Assembly (NCBI RefSeq): GCF_000599865.1
Contig: NZ_JHAC01000010.1
Span: forward strand, 1 to 26,911
From: Deinococcus phoenicis
Lineage (GTDB): Bacteria; Deinococcota; Deinococci; Deinococcales; Deinococcaceae
Reading direction: 5' to 3'
Length of the DNA: 26,911 nucleotides
Shown piece by piece: positions 1-7,346 of the stretch. Made by a program: the position numbers and the translations under genes. Numbering within the stretch: the first letter of the stretch is position 1; each line of letters starts with the position of its first letter. The notes beneath the pieces were generated by a model. It was not told the origin of the DNA, did no database searches, and saw only the letters and a program-made list of their open reading frames with translations.

Positions 1-199
1 GGGCCGGCGGCCCCCCCCCCCCCAGCCCCGCCACGAAGGCGTGGGTCACGGCGGGGTCGCTGGAGGTGAGGGCCGCGTACCCCCGCACCAGAAAGGCCCG
101 CACGTCCGGCGTCAGCCCGACGCCGACCAGCAGGGCCACCGCGCCGCCCAGCACCAGAACGCGCACCAGGCGGGCATTCCGGGGAAAGGCGACCGTCAT
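1..199 (-). CDS. N-terminal fragment of a membrane protein, possibly TVP38/TMEM64 (DedA-like) family; cut by window edge
   Basis: Reading leftward from an ATG at 199, the frame stays open to the window edge (66 codons). The start is supported by a TACACT -10 box at 205-210, five bases upstream, a leaderless arrangement that recurs in this window. The protein opens with a basic stretch and then a hydrophobic segment at about residues 12-28 (LVRVLVLGGAVALLVGVGL), consistent with a first transmembrane helix. The following residues, with a Gly-rich turn, resemble the N-terminus of TVP38/TMEM64 proteins, where a Gly-x-Trp-Gly-Pro motif usually follows. That motif is not seen because the reading enters a run of 13 C on the plus strand at 11-23 (poly-Gly codons). 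The homopolymer may be an assembly error, so the last 8 or so codons are unreliable. The family assignment is tentative. Confidence 0.45.
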   Translation of the reverse strand, partial: MTVAFPRNARLVRVLVLGGAVALLVGVGLTPDVRAFLVRGYAALTSSDPAVTHAFVAGLGGGGPPA

Positions 200-204
200 G
201 CCCC

Positions 205-210
205 AGTGTA
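205..210 (-). promoter_or_regulatory. -10 box TACACT of a leaderless promoter
   Basis: TACACT on the minus strand ends five bases before the ATG at 199. It is the same hexamer found before lepA, the histidine kinase and murG. No Shine-Dalgarno sequence lies between box and start, so the mRNA is inferred to begin at or near the start codon. Confidence 0.5.
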
Positions 211-243
211 GGTGGGGCGGGTGAGAAGGGGGCGGGAGCGGCT

Positions 244-1005
244 TCAGCGGCTCAGGACGTAGGCAGGCGCCTCCCCCGCCACGAAGTCGGTGACGCGGTA
301 GCCTGCGCCCAGCAGCGCGTGGAAGGCCTGCCGGGTCTGGGTCCGCCACTGGACGGCGCGGGCGGGGCGGGCGGTGAGGAGTGCCCCCAGGTCGGCGGGG
401 ATGTGCAGACGCACGGCTTCTGCTCCGGGGGGAACGGAGAGGAACTGCCCGTCTTCCGGTGCATTCACGGCGGGCAGCGTGGCGGGAGCCTCGGGCCGCG
501 CGGGCGGCGGGCCACCCAGGGTCCAGACCGCGACCAGCCGGTCGGAGGGCATCCCCGCATTGATGCCGCCCATCTCGCCGTAGAAATCGTCCAGATAGGT
601 GTCCGCCGTCGCGCCCAGGCGGTGAATGTTGAAGTGGGCGTTCACGGCCCGCAGGGGATCATAGGTCCACTCTACGCGGGTGATTCCGCGCGCCAGGCAC
701 CAATCCCGCTGGTAGAGCTTGAGCCGCCGTGCCAGCCCCGCCTCGCGCCAGTCGGGATGCACGGCCAGCAGGTGCGAGTGCTGCACGTGGGGGTCGGCGG
801 TGGGCAGCCCGACGACCAGGCCCACCACCTCTCCCCCGGCGACGGCCCCCGCCACCAGCCCGCCGATATGTTCCAGGGCGCGCAGGGCGTCACGCGGAAA
901 CACGTCGCGCTCGGAGCCGCCCCAGACGCGCAGTTGCAGGTCCTCGGCCCCGCTGAGTTCGTGGGGGCCGTGCAGCTCACGCAGGGTGAGAGACTCGGCG
1001 TTCAC
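244..1005 (-). CDS. GNAT-family acyltransferase (COG3375-like), linked to N-acylamino-acid racemase
   Basis: Predicted cytoplasmic GNAT-fold acyltransferase of 253 residues. The central part carries the fold's core: a beta strand with VVGLVVGLP, then HLLAVHPDWREAGLARRL, a version of the acyl-CoA pyrophosphate-binding R/Q-x-x-G-x-G/A loop, then a strand with ITRVEWTYDPL and an aromatic-rich C-terminal half. I prefer the GTG at 1005 over a GTG at 1032 because it overlaps the upstream gene's TGA as GTGA, a usual translational-coupling arrangement. It is the last gene of the rpiR-racemase-binding protein operon. In Geobacillus kaustophilus an N-succinylamino-acid racemase is clustered with a GNAT succinyltransferase that acylates D-amino acids. 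By inference this enzyme makes the N-acyl substrate for the racemase. The acyl donor cannot be read from the sequence. Confidence 0.8.
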   Translation of the reverse strand: MNAESLTLRELHGPHELSGAEDLQLRVWGGSERDVFPRDALRALEHIGGLVAGAVAGGEVVGLVVGLPTADPHVQHSHLLAVHPDWREAGLARRLKLYQRDWCLARGITRVEWTYDPLRAVNAHFNIHRLGATADTYLDDFYGEMGGINAGMPSDRLVAVWTLGGPPPARPEAPATLPAVNAPEDGQFLSVPPGAEAVRLHIPADLGALLTARPARAVQWRTQTRQAFHALLGAGYRVTDFVAGEAPAYVLSR

Positions 1006-1769
1006 TGGCAACGGATGTCCTGCCCGAACCACTTCTGCGAGAGTTTGGCGTAGGTGCCGTCGGCCTGCACGCGGGTCAGCGCCGCATTCAGCGCGCCTTG
1101 CAGCGCCGTATTCCCTTTCGCCACCGCCCCGGCGTTCCGCTCCCGCGAGATCGCCTCACCGATCAGGATCTTGCCCCCCTGGCCGGTCTGCTTGAGCATG
1201 TACGCCACCACCGGGCCGTTGCTCGACCAGGCGTCCACCCGGCCCGCTTGCAGCGCCGACAGCACCGTCTGGTCGTTGGGAAAGGTGCGGACATCCTTGA
1301 TGCCCGGAATGGCCTGCAAAATCGGGATCTGCGCGGTGCCGATCTGCGTGCCGACCGTCTTGCCCGCCAGCGCCTGACGGCTGAGCGGGCCGCCCTTGCG
1401 CGCCACGATGTTCACGGTGGAGCAGTAATGGGGGTTCAGAAAGGTCACGGCCTTCTGCCGCTCGGGCGTGATCGCGTGCGAGGCCACCACCGCGTCGAAG
1501 CGCCCCTGGTTCAGCGCGATGAGGAGGCCGTCGAAGGGCTGCACGACCCACTCCACCTTCAGGCCCAGCGCCTTCCCGAGCGCGTTGCCCAGGTCCACCT
1601 CGAAGCCGGTGAGGGTCTTGCCCTGGTAGAAGTTGAAGGGCGGAAAGGCCCCCTCGGTGCCGAGTTTCAGCGTGCCCGACGCCTTGATCTGGTCGAGGGT
1701 GCGCGGCGTGGCGCTGGCGGTGGCAGACAGGGCGAGGGCCAGGGTGAGCAGCACAGGAACTCGGTTCAT
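1002..1769 (-). CDS. Periplasmic amino-acid-binding protein of an ABC transporter (SBP_bac_3 family)
   Basis: 255-residue exported solute-binding protein. Residues 1-20 are a Sec signal peptide with a likely cut after ATASA and no lipobox cysteine, so a soluble periplasmic protein is expected. The mature part follows the polar amino-acid/glutamine-binding pattern: GTLKLGTEGAFPPFNF at the start, GFEVDLGNALGKALG, the FDGLLIALNQGRFDAVVAS segment, and the hinge-domain motif GKTVGTQIGT. A good GGAGGT ribosome site (1774-1779) precedes the ATG. It lies 27 bases after the racemase stop and overlaps the GNAT gene. No permease or ATPase gene is present in the window, so it must share a transporter encoded elsewhere or act as an orphan receptor. 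Two cysteines (in HYCST and at the penultimate position) could form a disulfide. The substrate is inferred to be an amino acid. Confidence 0.88.
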   Translation of the reverse strand: MNRVPVLLTLALALSATASATPRTLDQIKASGTLKLGTEGAFPPFNFYQGKTLTGFEVDLGNALGKALGLKVEWVVQPFDGLLIALNQGRFDAVVASHAITPERQKAVTFLNPHYCSTVNIVARKGGPLSRQALAGKTVGTQIGTAQIPILQAIPGIKDVRTFPNDQTVLSALQAGRVDAWSSNGPVVAYMLKQTGQGGKILIGEAISRERNAGAVAKGNTALQGALNAALTRVQADGTYAKLSQKWFGQDIRCQ

Positions 1770-1796
1770 GGGGACCTCCGGGGAGTGGGTAGGCTC

Positions 1797-3011
1797 TCAG
1801 TACACTTCATCTGGGGGCGGCTGGTCGGGCAGGTCGTCGATGCGCGGACGTGCCCCGGCCCGCACGGTGGTCTGCTGGCGGGTCACGCGGTCCAGCACCG
1901 CCCGGTCCAGCGTCACGCCGATGCCGGGGCCATCCGGGACGGGCATCACGCCGCCGGCGACCTCCAGCCCTTCCTGAATGATGTCGCGTTCCCAGTAGCG
2001 GCTGGCGCTGCTGGTGTCGCCGGGCAGCGTGAAATTCTCCAGGGTCGAGAGGTGGATGTTGTGCGCGCGGCCCACACCCGTCTCGACCATGCCGCCGCAC
2101 CACAGCGGCACCCCGAACGCGAGCGTGAGGTCATGGATGCGCCGCGCCTCCAGATGACCCCCCACCCGCCCGACCTTGAGGTTGATGACGCGCGCCGCTC
2201 CCAGCGTCAGCGCCTTGCGGGTGTCCGCCACGCTGGTGATGCTCTCGTCCAGACAGATCGGCGTCCGCAATCGGCGTTGCAGGTCGGCGTGGTCCACCAG
2301 ATCGTCGAAGGCGAGGGGCTGCTCGATGTACTTCAGGCCGTAGGCGTCGAGGGCCTGGAGGGCGGCGGTGTCGGCCAGCGTGTAGGCGCTGTTGGCGTCC
2401 ACCGTGAGCTGGATGCCCGGGAAAGCTTCGCGGACCGCCCGCACAGGTTCCTCGTCCCAGCCGGGCTTGATCTTGAGCTTGACCCGCCGGTAGCCCTGCA
2501 CCACGAACCCGGCGGCGAGGTCCACCGTCGCCTGCGCGTTGGGCTGAATGCCCAGGCTGACGCCCACCGGGATGCCGGTGCGGACGCCGCCCAGCACCCG
2601 CCACAGCGGCAGCCCCAGGTGCTTGGCCCACAGGTCCCAGAAGGCCATCTCGACCATCGCGCGGGCCATGCGGTTGCCCCGGTAGGGCGCGAGGGCCAGC
2701 GCCAGCGCTTCCGGTGTGGCAAAGCTCTGCCCCAGCAGGCGCGGCAGCAGTTGCCCTTCCAGCAGGGCCAGCGCGCCGGGCACCGTCTCCTCGCGGTAGA
2801 GGGGGAGGTGGTCCATCACGCCCTCGGCGTAGCCTTCCAGACCGTTCGCGCGCAGGGTCAGCAGCGGAACATACCGGCGGCGCATCACGCCGAAGCTCGT
2901 CTCGAAGGCGAAGCGGATCGGCATGTCGAGCACGCGCAGTTCGGCGGCCTCCAGCGTCAGGCCGCCGGGCAGGGTGAGGGGAGGGTGGGCGGCTTCAGTA
3001 GGTAAGGACAT
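1797..3011 (-). CDS. N-acylamino-acid racemase / o-succinylbenzoate synthase (enolase superfamily)
   Basis: 404-residue muconate-lactonizing-subgroup enolase. An N-terminal capping domain (about 20-140) is followed by a TIM-barrel with the full catalytic set: the Lys-x-Lys cluster in VKLKIKPG (178-182), metal ligands Asp205 (TVDANS), Glu230 (YIEQPL) and Asp255 (CLDES), and the opposite general base Lys279 (NLKVGRVGG). The 25-residue spacing of the ligands is normal. [11 protein letters not shown] and CGGM(V/L)E(T/S)G are typical of the N-acylamino-acid racemase/OSBS branch, and overall it resembles D. radiodurans NAAAR. It is about 30 residues longer than usual because of a Pro/Asp-rich tail after residue 375 and a short N-terminal extension. 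The ATG at 3011 has a GGGAGA site (3017-3022) and overlaps rpiR by 17 bases. No men genes are nearby, so racemisation of N-acylamino acids is likelier than menaquinone synthesis. Confidence 0.93.
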   Translation of the reverse strand: MSLPTEAAHPPLTLPGGLTLEAAELRVLDMPIRFAFETSFGVMRRRYVPLLTLRANGLEGYAEGVMDHLPLYREETVPGALALLEGQLLPRLLGQSFATPEALALALAPYRGNRMARAMVEMAFWDLWAKHLGLPLWRVLGGVRTGIPVGVSLGIQPNAQATVDLAAGFVVQGYRRVKLKIKPGWDEEPVRAVREAFPGIQLTVDANSAYTLADTAALQALDAYGLKYIEQPLAFDDLVDHADLQRRLRTPICLDESITSVADTRKALTLGAARVINLKVGRVGGHLEARRIHDLTLAFGVPLWCGGMVETGVGRAHNIHLSTLENFTLPGDTSSASRYWERDIIQEGLEVAGGVMPVPDGPGIGVTLDRAVLDRVTRQQTTVRAGARPRIDDLPDQPPPDEVY

Positions 3012-3843
3012 CGTGTTCTCCCAGTTCGCGTTCGGCGGCTTCCAGTCGGGCGGTGCCCACCCGGCCCACCAGTTTCGCGGCGAGCAGCGCGGTCAGGCTG
3101 GCGGGGGCGGCCAGCGGCACGAAGCGGCCCTCCGTCGCCTCACCCTGGGCGGGGCCGGGCGCGGGCAGCACCAGAAGTTCTGCCGCCTGGCGCGCGCCGG
3201 GGGCGGCGGGGCCGTCCGTGACCAGCACCAGGGCCACCCCCCGCGCGGTCAGGGTCTGCACCAGCCGGGCCGTCCCCTGGGCGTAGCGCCGAACGGTGAA
3301 GGCGACCAGCACGTCTCCCGGTCCCGCATCCAGCCAGCGTTCGGGGTCCGCCCCCGCGTCCGCGCCCAGCAGGTGAACACCGGGCCGTACCCCCCGCCAC
3401 AGGTGCGCCGCGTAGGCCGCCGCCGGGGCCGACCCGCGCGCCCCCGTCACCCACACCCGCTGCGCAGCGGCCAGACGGTCGGCCACCCGGTCCAGCCGGT
3501 CTTCGGGCAGCGCCGCCAGGGCCGTGAACACGGCCATTTCGCGCGCCCAGTGGGCCGCCGCCTGCGATTCGGCGGGCAGCGGCGCGGGGGCGTGACGGGC
3601 GCGCAGTTCGAGCCGCACCGCCCGTTGCAGGTCCGGGTAGCCCCGGTAACCCAGCGTCTGCGCGAACCGTGTGACACTCGACGGATTCACACCCAGATCC
3701 TGCGCGATCTCCGCCGCACTGGCCAGCGGAACCTCCGCCCAGTTCAGCGCGAGGTGGTCCGCGATGCGCCGCTCGGTGGCGGTCAGGCGCGTCTCTGGAC
3801 GGAGCAGGGCCAACGGTGACGTTCTTTCGCGGGTATCAGTCAT
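2995..3843 (-). CDS. RpiR/MurR-family transcriptional regulator (HTH + SIS domain)
   Basis: 282-residue repressor-like protein. Residues about 8-85 form the RpiR helix-turn-helix: [48 protein letters not shown], an almost canonical recognition region. A degenerate SIS sugar-phosphate isomerase-type sensor domain follows (about 110-250), with [14 protein letters not shown] in place of the usual G-x-G-x-S/S phosphate loop and [19 protein letters not shown]. RpiR regulators respond to phosphosugars or cell-wall amino sugars. I chose the ATG at 3843 because the helix-turn-helix begins soon after. An in-frame ATG at 3927 would place the promoter and operators inside the gene. It heads the operon with the racemase, binding protein and GNAT genes, so it probably represses its own operon through the two sites at 3881-3925. 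Confidence 0.9.
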   Translation of the reverse strand: MTDTRERTSPLALLRPETRLTATERRIADHLALNWAEVPLASAAEIAQDLGVNPSSVTRFAQTLGYRGYPDLQRAVRLELRARHAPAPLPAESQAAAHWAREMAVFTALAALPEDRLDRVADRLAAAQRVWVTGARGSAPAAAYAAHLWRGVRPGVHLLGADAGADPERWLDAGPGDVLVAFTVRRYAQGTARLVQTLTARGVALVLVTDGPAAPGARQAAELLVLPAPGPAQGEATEGRFVPLAAPASLTALLAAKLVGRVGTARLEAAERELGEHDVLTY

Positions 3844-3880
3844 CGGTTCCACCAGAGCAAGCGTCCGCCTCCCCTCTTTC

Positions 3881-3894
3881 GCAATTTCGCTTGC
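3881..3894 (-). promoter_or_regulatory. Operator-like inverted repeat GCAA-N6-TTGC, proximal copy
   Basis: Perfect inverted half-sites GCAA (3881-3884) and TTGC (3891-3894) separated by six bases and flanked by C and AA. It lies just downstream of the -10 box of the rpiR operon, near the expected transcription start. An identical arrangement occurs 31 bp upstream. It is a likely binding site for the RpiR protein encoded next to it. The protein-DNA link is inference. Confidence 0.55.
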
Positions 3895-3898
3895 AAAG

Positions 3899-3927
3899 AC
3901 TGTATGCCCCCGCAAAAGGAATTGCAA
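3899..3927 (-). promoter_or_regulatory. Promoter of the rpiR-racemase operon
   Basis: On the minus strand TTGCAA (3922-3927, four of six matches to TTGACA) and TACAGT (3899-3904, four of six to TATAAT) are separated by 17 bases. Transcription would start near 3892, leaving about 50 bases of leader before the ATG at 3843. The -35 box is embedded in the distal operator and the start point in the proximal one, the usual layout for repression. Confidence 0.5.
3912..3925 (-). promoter_or_regulatory. Operator-like inverted repeat GCAA-N6-TTGC, distal copy
   Basis: Second copy of the same motif: GCAA at 3912-3915, TTGC at 3922-3925, with the same C and AA flanks as the proximal copy. The start-to-start spacing of 31 bp is three helical turns, so both sites would face the same side of the DNA and could be bound cooperatively. 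It overlaps the -35 element. Confidence 0.55.
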
Positions 3928-4227
3928 GATGAAGGGCGTGGCCTGGGAGAAAAAGCAGCCGCCGAAGCTCCTTAAAAACGGGGGACAGCGGACGCCCGAT
4001 CAGAAGAAGCGACTGGACGGCCCAGGCAGAGGACCACGCCCTGCTCGCGGAGCTTGCTGGGTGGCCGTGGGGAGGGCAAACTCAAGATCACAGCTTGCCC
4101 GCCGAGAACAACCGCCCACCAACGCGGCGGAAAGGGACGTGCCGAGCGCAGCGGAAAGCTCCCCTGACGCCTGTGGGGGGTGGGGGCAACTCGCGGCAAG
4201 GCACCCTGCCCCTTCGACCGCCCAGGC
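3928..4227. other. Intergenic stretch between divergent rpiR and polyprenyl synthase genes
   Basis: About 300 bases with no convincing gene. Short open frames here have no ribosome site or recognisable motif. The composition is somewhat less GC-biased in places, with short A-rich patches (for example around 3951-3956 and 3973-3978). I see no clear hairpin terminator, repeat or RNA gene. Confidence 0.5.
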
Positions 4228-4233
4228 TAAACT
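4228..4233 (+). promoter_or_regulatory. -10 box TAAACT of a leaderless promoter
   Basis: TAAACT lies eight bases before the ATG at 4242 with only a C-run between. No Shine-Dalgarno sequence is present and no convincing -35 box was found. Confidence 0.5.
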
Positions 4234-4241
4234 GCCCCCCG

Positions 4242-5231
4242 ATGCGCCCCGACCTGCTCACCCGCGTGCTGTCGCTGCTGCCCGAGCGCAGTGACCGCCC
4301 GGAACTGCAAGCCTTCTTTGCCATGTTGCGCGACTACCCCCAGCGCGGCGGCAAGGGCATCCGCTCCGAACTGCTGCTCGCCAGCGCCCGCGCCCACGGC
4401 GCCTTGCCCGGCACCCCCGCCTGGGAACGCGCCCTGTGGCTCGCGGCGGGGCTGGAACTGTTCCAGAACTGGGTGCTGATCCATGACGACATCGAGGACG
4501 ACTCGGAAGAACGCCGGGGCCGGCCCGCACTACACCGCCTGCACGGCGTTCCCGTCGCCATCAACGTGGGCGACGCCCTGCACGCCTACATGTGGGCCGC
4601 CGTCTGGCACGCGCAGGTGCCGGGCGCTCTGGAAGAGTTCCTGACCATGATTCACCGCACGGCGGAAGGCCAGCACCTCGACCTGACCTGGGTGCAGCAG
4701 CGCGAGTGGGACCTGGGGGAAGCCGACTACCTGGAGATGGTGCGCCTGAAAACCGCGTTTTACACCGTGGTGGTGCCGCTGCGGCTGGGGGCGCGGGCTG
4801 CCGGGATCACGCCGGACGAACGGTTCACGGCGGCGGGACAGGCCCTCGGCGCGGCCTTCCAGATCCGGGACGACGTGCTGAATCTGAACGGCGATCCCCG
4901 CAAGTACGGCAAGGAGATCGGCGGCGACCTGCTGGAAGGCAAACGCACCCTGATCGTGTTGCACTGGCTCGCCCGCGCGCCGGAGAAGCAGAAGCGCGTC
5001 TTTCTGGAGCAGATGCACCGCGAACGGGCCGACAAGGCCACGGCCAAGGTGGCCGAGATTCACCGCTGGTTGCTGGACAGTGGGAGCATTCAGTACGCGC
5101 AGGACTACGCGAACGCGCAGGCGACGGCGGGGCTGGCGCTGCTGGCCGAGGCCCTGGCCGACGCGCCCGACCAGAACGCCGCACGGGAACTGCTGGGCCA
5201 GATGCGGGAACTGGCGACGCGGGAGGCGTAG
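4242..5231 (+). CDS. Polyprenyl (trans-isoprenyl) diphosphate synthase
   Basis: 329-residue soluble all-helical prenyl elongase that condenses isopentenyl diphosphate onto an allylic diphosphate. The first Asp-rich motif is DDIEDDSEERRGRP (residues 82 on), with the trailing Arg pair that binds diphosphate. GGKGIRSELLL near residue 36 is the isopentenyl-diphosphate binding region. The second Asp-rich motif is QIRDDVLNLNGDPRKYGKEIGGDLLEGKRTL, with DDxxN where many relatives have DDxxD. Asn in that last position is seen in some family members and need not abolish activity. The start at 4242 is set by the -10 box eight bases upstream and by the family's usual N-terminus. Product chain length (carotenoid precursor or quinone side chain) cannot be decided here. 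Trp and Val sit five and four residues before the first motif. Confidence 0.92.
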   Translation: MRPDLLTRVLSLLPERSDRPELQAFFAMLRDYPQRGGKGIRSELLLASARAHGALPGTPAWERALWLAAGLELFQNWVLIHDDIEDDSEERRGRPALHRLHGVPVAINVGDALHAYMWAAVWHAQVPGALEEFLTMIHRTAEGQHLDLTWVQQREWDLGEADYLEMVRLKTAFYTVVVPLRLGARAAGITPDERFTAAGQALGAAFQIRDDVLNLNGDPRKYGKEIGGDLLEGKRTLIVLHWLARAPEKQKRVFLEQMHRERADKATAKVAEIHRWLLDSGSIQYAQDYANAQATAGLALLAEALADAPDQNAARELLGQMRELATREA

Positions 5232-5239
5232 GGGAGGCA

Positions 5240-5270
5240 GGACGCGGGAAGAGATCTCCGCACCGCGTCC
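5240..5270. terminator. Possible hairpin between convergent genes
   Basis: GGACGCGG (5240-5247) and CCGCGTCC (5263-5270) form a perfect 8-bp stem with a 15-base loop, in the 42 bases between two convergent stop codons. No T-tract follows on either side, so intrinsic termination is uncertain. Confidence 0.4.
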
Positions 5271-5273
5271 CGC

Positions 5274-6068
5274 TTACCCCTCCACCAGCCCCAGCGCCCT
5301 ATCCGCGAACCGCTCGAAGGCGTGGGCCAGGGCGCGGATGTCGTGCGGCCTCGGCTCGCCCGTCTCGGTGAGGTAGAGGGCCACGTTGATCTCCAGGCCG
5401 AAGGCGGGAATGCCCGTGCGGGCGCAGTGGTTGGCGCTGAGGGTGTCGGTCGTCCAGGGGTCGCCCACCGCGACGCGGGTGAGGTCGCCGGTCAGGACCG
5501 GGGCGAAGGTGTCGGCGCAGGCCGCTTGCAGGGCGTCCCAGCGGTCACGGGGGAAGGTGGGCGCGCGTTCGGTGCCCAGCATCAGCGTGAGGGCGGGGCG
5601 GGGCGTGCCGGTGTCCGGGCCGAGGGCCGGGCCGCGCGAGGCCATGCTGTGCCCCACGATCATCAGCGCCGCGCCGTCCAGCTCCGCGCGCACCTGCGCG
5701 TCGAAGGCGTCCCAGAGGCGGCGCAGGCGGGCTTCACGCGCTCCCGGCGTCAGGCTGAAGCCCGCCGGGTACAGGGGCCGCCGCGCAAAGTCGGTCAGCT
5801 TCAGCACGCCGTTGTCCTCGGTGTCGTCGCGGTCGCGGTTCAGGTCCACGGCGAAGCGGCTCCAGGGGGCCTCCAGATACCGCGCGCCCGGCACCGCGTA
5901 GATCAGGTCGGTGTAGGGGTCCCCCTCCATGAAGACGCGGGTCAGGAAGGCGGCCCGCTTCGCCGGGTCGAAGGCGTCCTCACCCAGCATGTCCCGCAGT
6001 ACGTCGGCGGGGAGCGCCCCGGACGGATGCGGCGTGAGGATCAGCAGGCGGTCGCGGCCAGGGGTCAT
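5274..6068 (-). CDS. N-formylglutamate amidohydrolase family protein
   Basis: 264-residue cytoplasmic hydrolase of the N-formylglutamate amidohydrolase (HutG2/FGase) family. Visible family features in order are an N-terminal LTPHPSG corresponding to the P-H-S/D-G metal-site motif, DPYTDLIYAVPG, the conserved VDLNRD segment (residues about 73-78), MIVGHSMASRGPAL with a further candidate metal-ligand histidine, and the C-terminal FGLEINVALYL. The classic enzyme hydrolyses N-formyl-L-glutamate in histidine degradation, but no hut gene is adjacent and the substrate may differ. A TATCCT box (6076-6081) ends seven bases before the ATG, so a leaderless transcript is likely. It is convergent with the polyprenyl synthase gene. 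Confidence 0.85.
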   Translation of the reverse strand: MTPGRDRLLILTPHPSGALPADVLRDMLGEDAFDPAKRAAFLTRVFMEGDPYTDLIYAVPGARYLEAPWSRFAVDLNRDRDDTEDNGVLKLTDFARRPLYPAGFSLTPGAREARLRRLWDAFDAQVRAELDGAALMIVGHSMASRGPALGPDTGTPRPALTLMLGTERAPTFPRDRWDALQAACADTFAPVLTGDLTRVAVGDPWTTDTLSANHCARTGIPAFGLEINVALYLTETGEPRPHDIRALAHAFERFADRALGLVEG

Positions 6069-6075
6069 GGGGAGG

Positions 6076-6081
6076 AGGATA
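6076..6081 (-). promoter_or_regulatory. -10 box TATCCT of a leaderless promoter
   Basis: TATCCT on the minus strand, seven bases before the ATG at 6068, in a pyrimidine-rich stretch with no ribosome site. Confidence 0.45.
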
Positions 6082-6157
6082 GAGGCCAGCCGGGCACCTC
6101 ACGCCCACAAGCCTCCCAACTGCATCCCACACCCCCCTCACGCCCGCGCCCCGCCGG

Positions 6158-6163
6158 TAGAAT
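6158..6163 (+). promoter_or_regulatory. -10 box TAGAAT of recF
   Basis: TAGAAT matches the consensus in five of six positions and ends seven bases before a GTG at 6171. It also overlaps an in-frame ATG at 6162, which therefore could only be translated from a longer transcript. Confidence 0.55.
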
Positions 6164-6170
6164 GGCCGGT

Positions 6171-7247
<1,077 letters not shown>

Positions 7248-7250
7248 GGT

Positions 7251-7329
7251 GGGTTGTCGGTTATGGGCTGTGGGGTGTCGGCAGGCCCCGGCTCTTTTCC
7301 CACAGCCCACAGCCCATACCCCACAGCCC
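7251..7329. repeat. 79-bp imperfect palindrome (Deinococcus-type intergenic stem-loop repeat)
   Basis: Arms 7251-7274 and 7306-7329 match in 21 of 24 positions, including a perfect 13-bp inner stem (7262-7274 against 7306-7318). The loop is about 31 bases. It fills almost all the space between recF's stop and the next gene's ribosome site. Its GGGCTGTGGG-type vocabulary is what I associate with dispersed non-coding repeats of Deinococcus. Other copies would have to be sought outside this window. In RNA it would form a stable hairpin that could separate expression of the two genes. Confidence 0.75.
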
Positions 7330-7346
7330 CCGGCCAGAGGGCCGCC

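Noticed and set aside
1098..3005. 635-codon open frame on the plus strand opposite the racemase and binding protein genes
   Set aside because: It mirrors well-supported genes on the other strand, is dominated by Arg/Gly/His/Val with no motif, and has no ribosome site. This is typical of antisense frames in 70% GC DNA.
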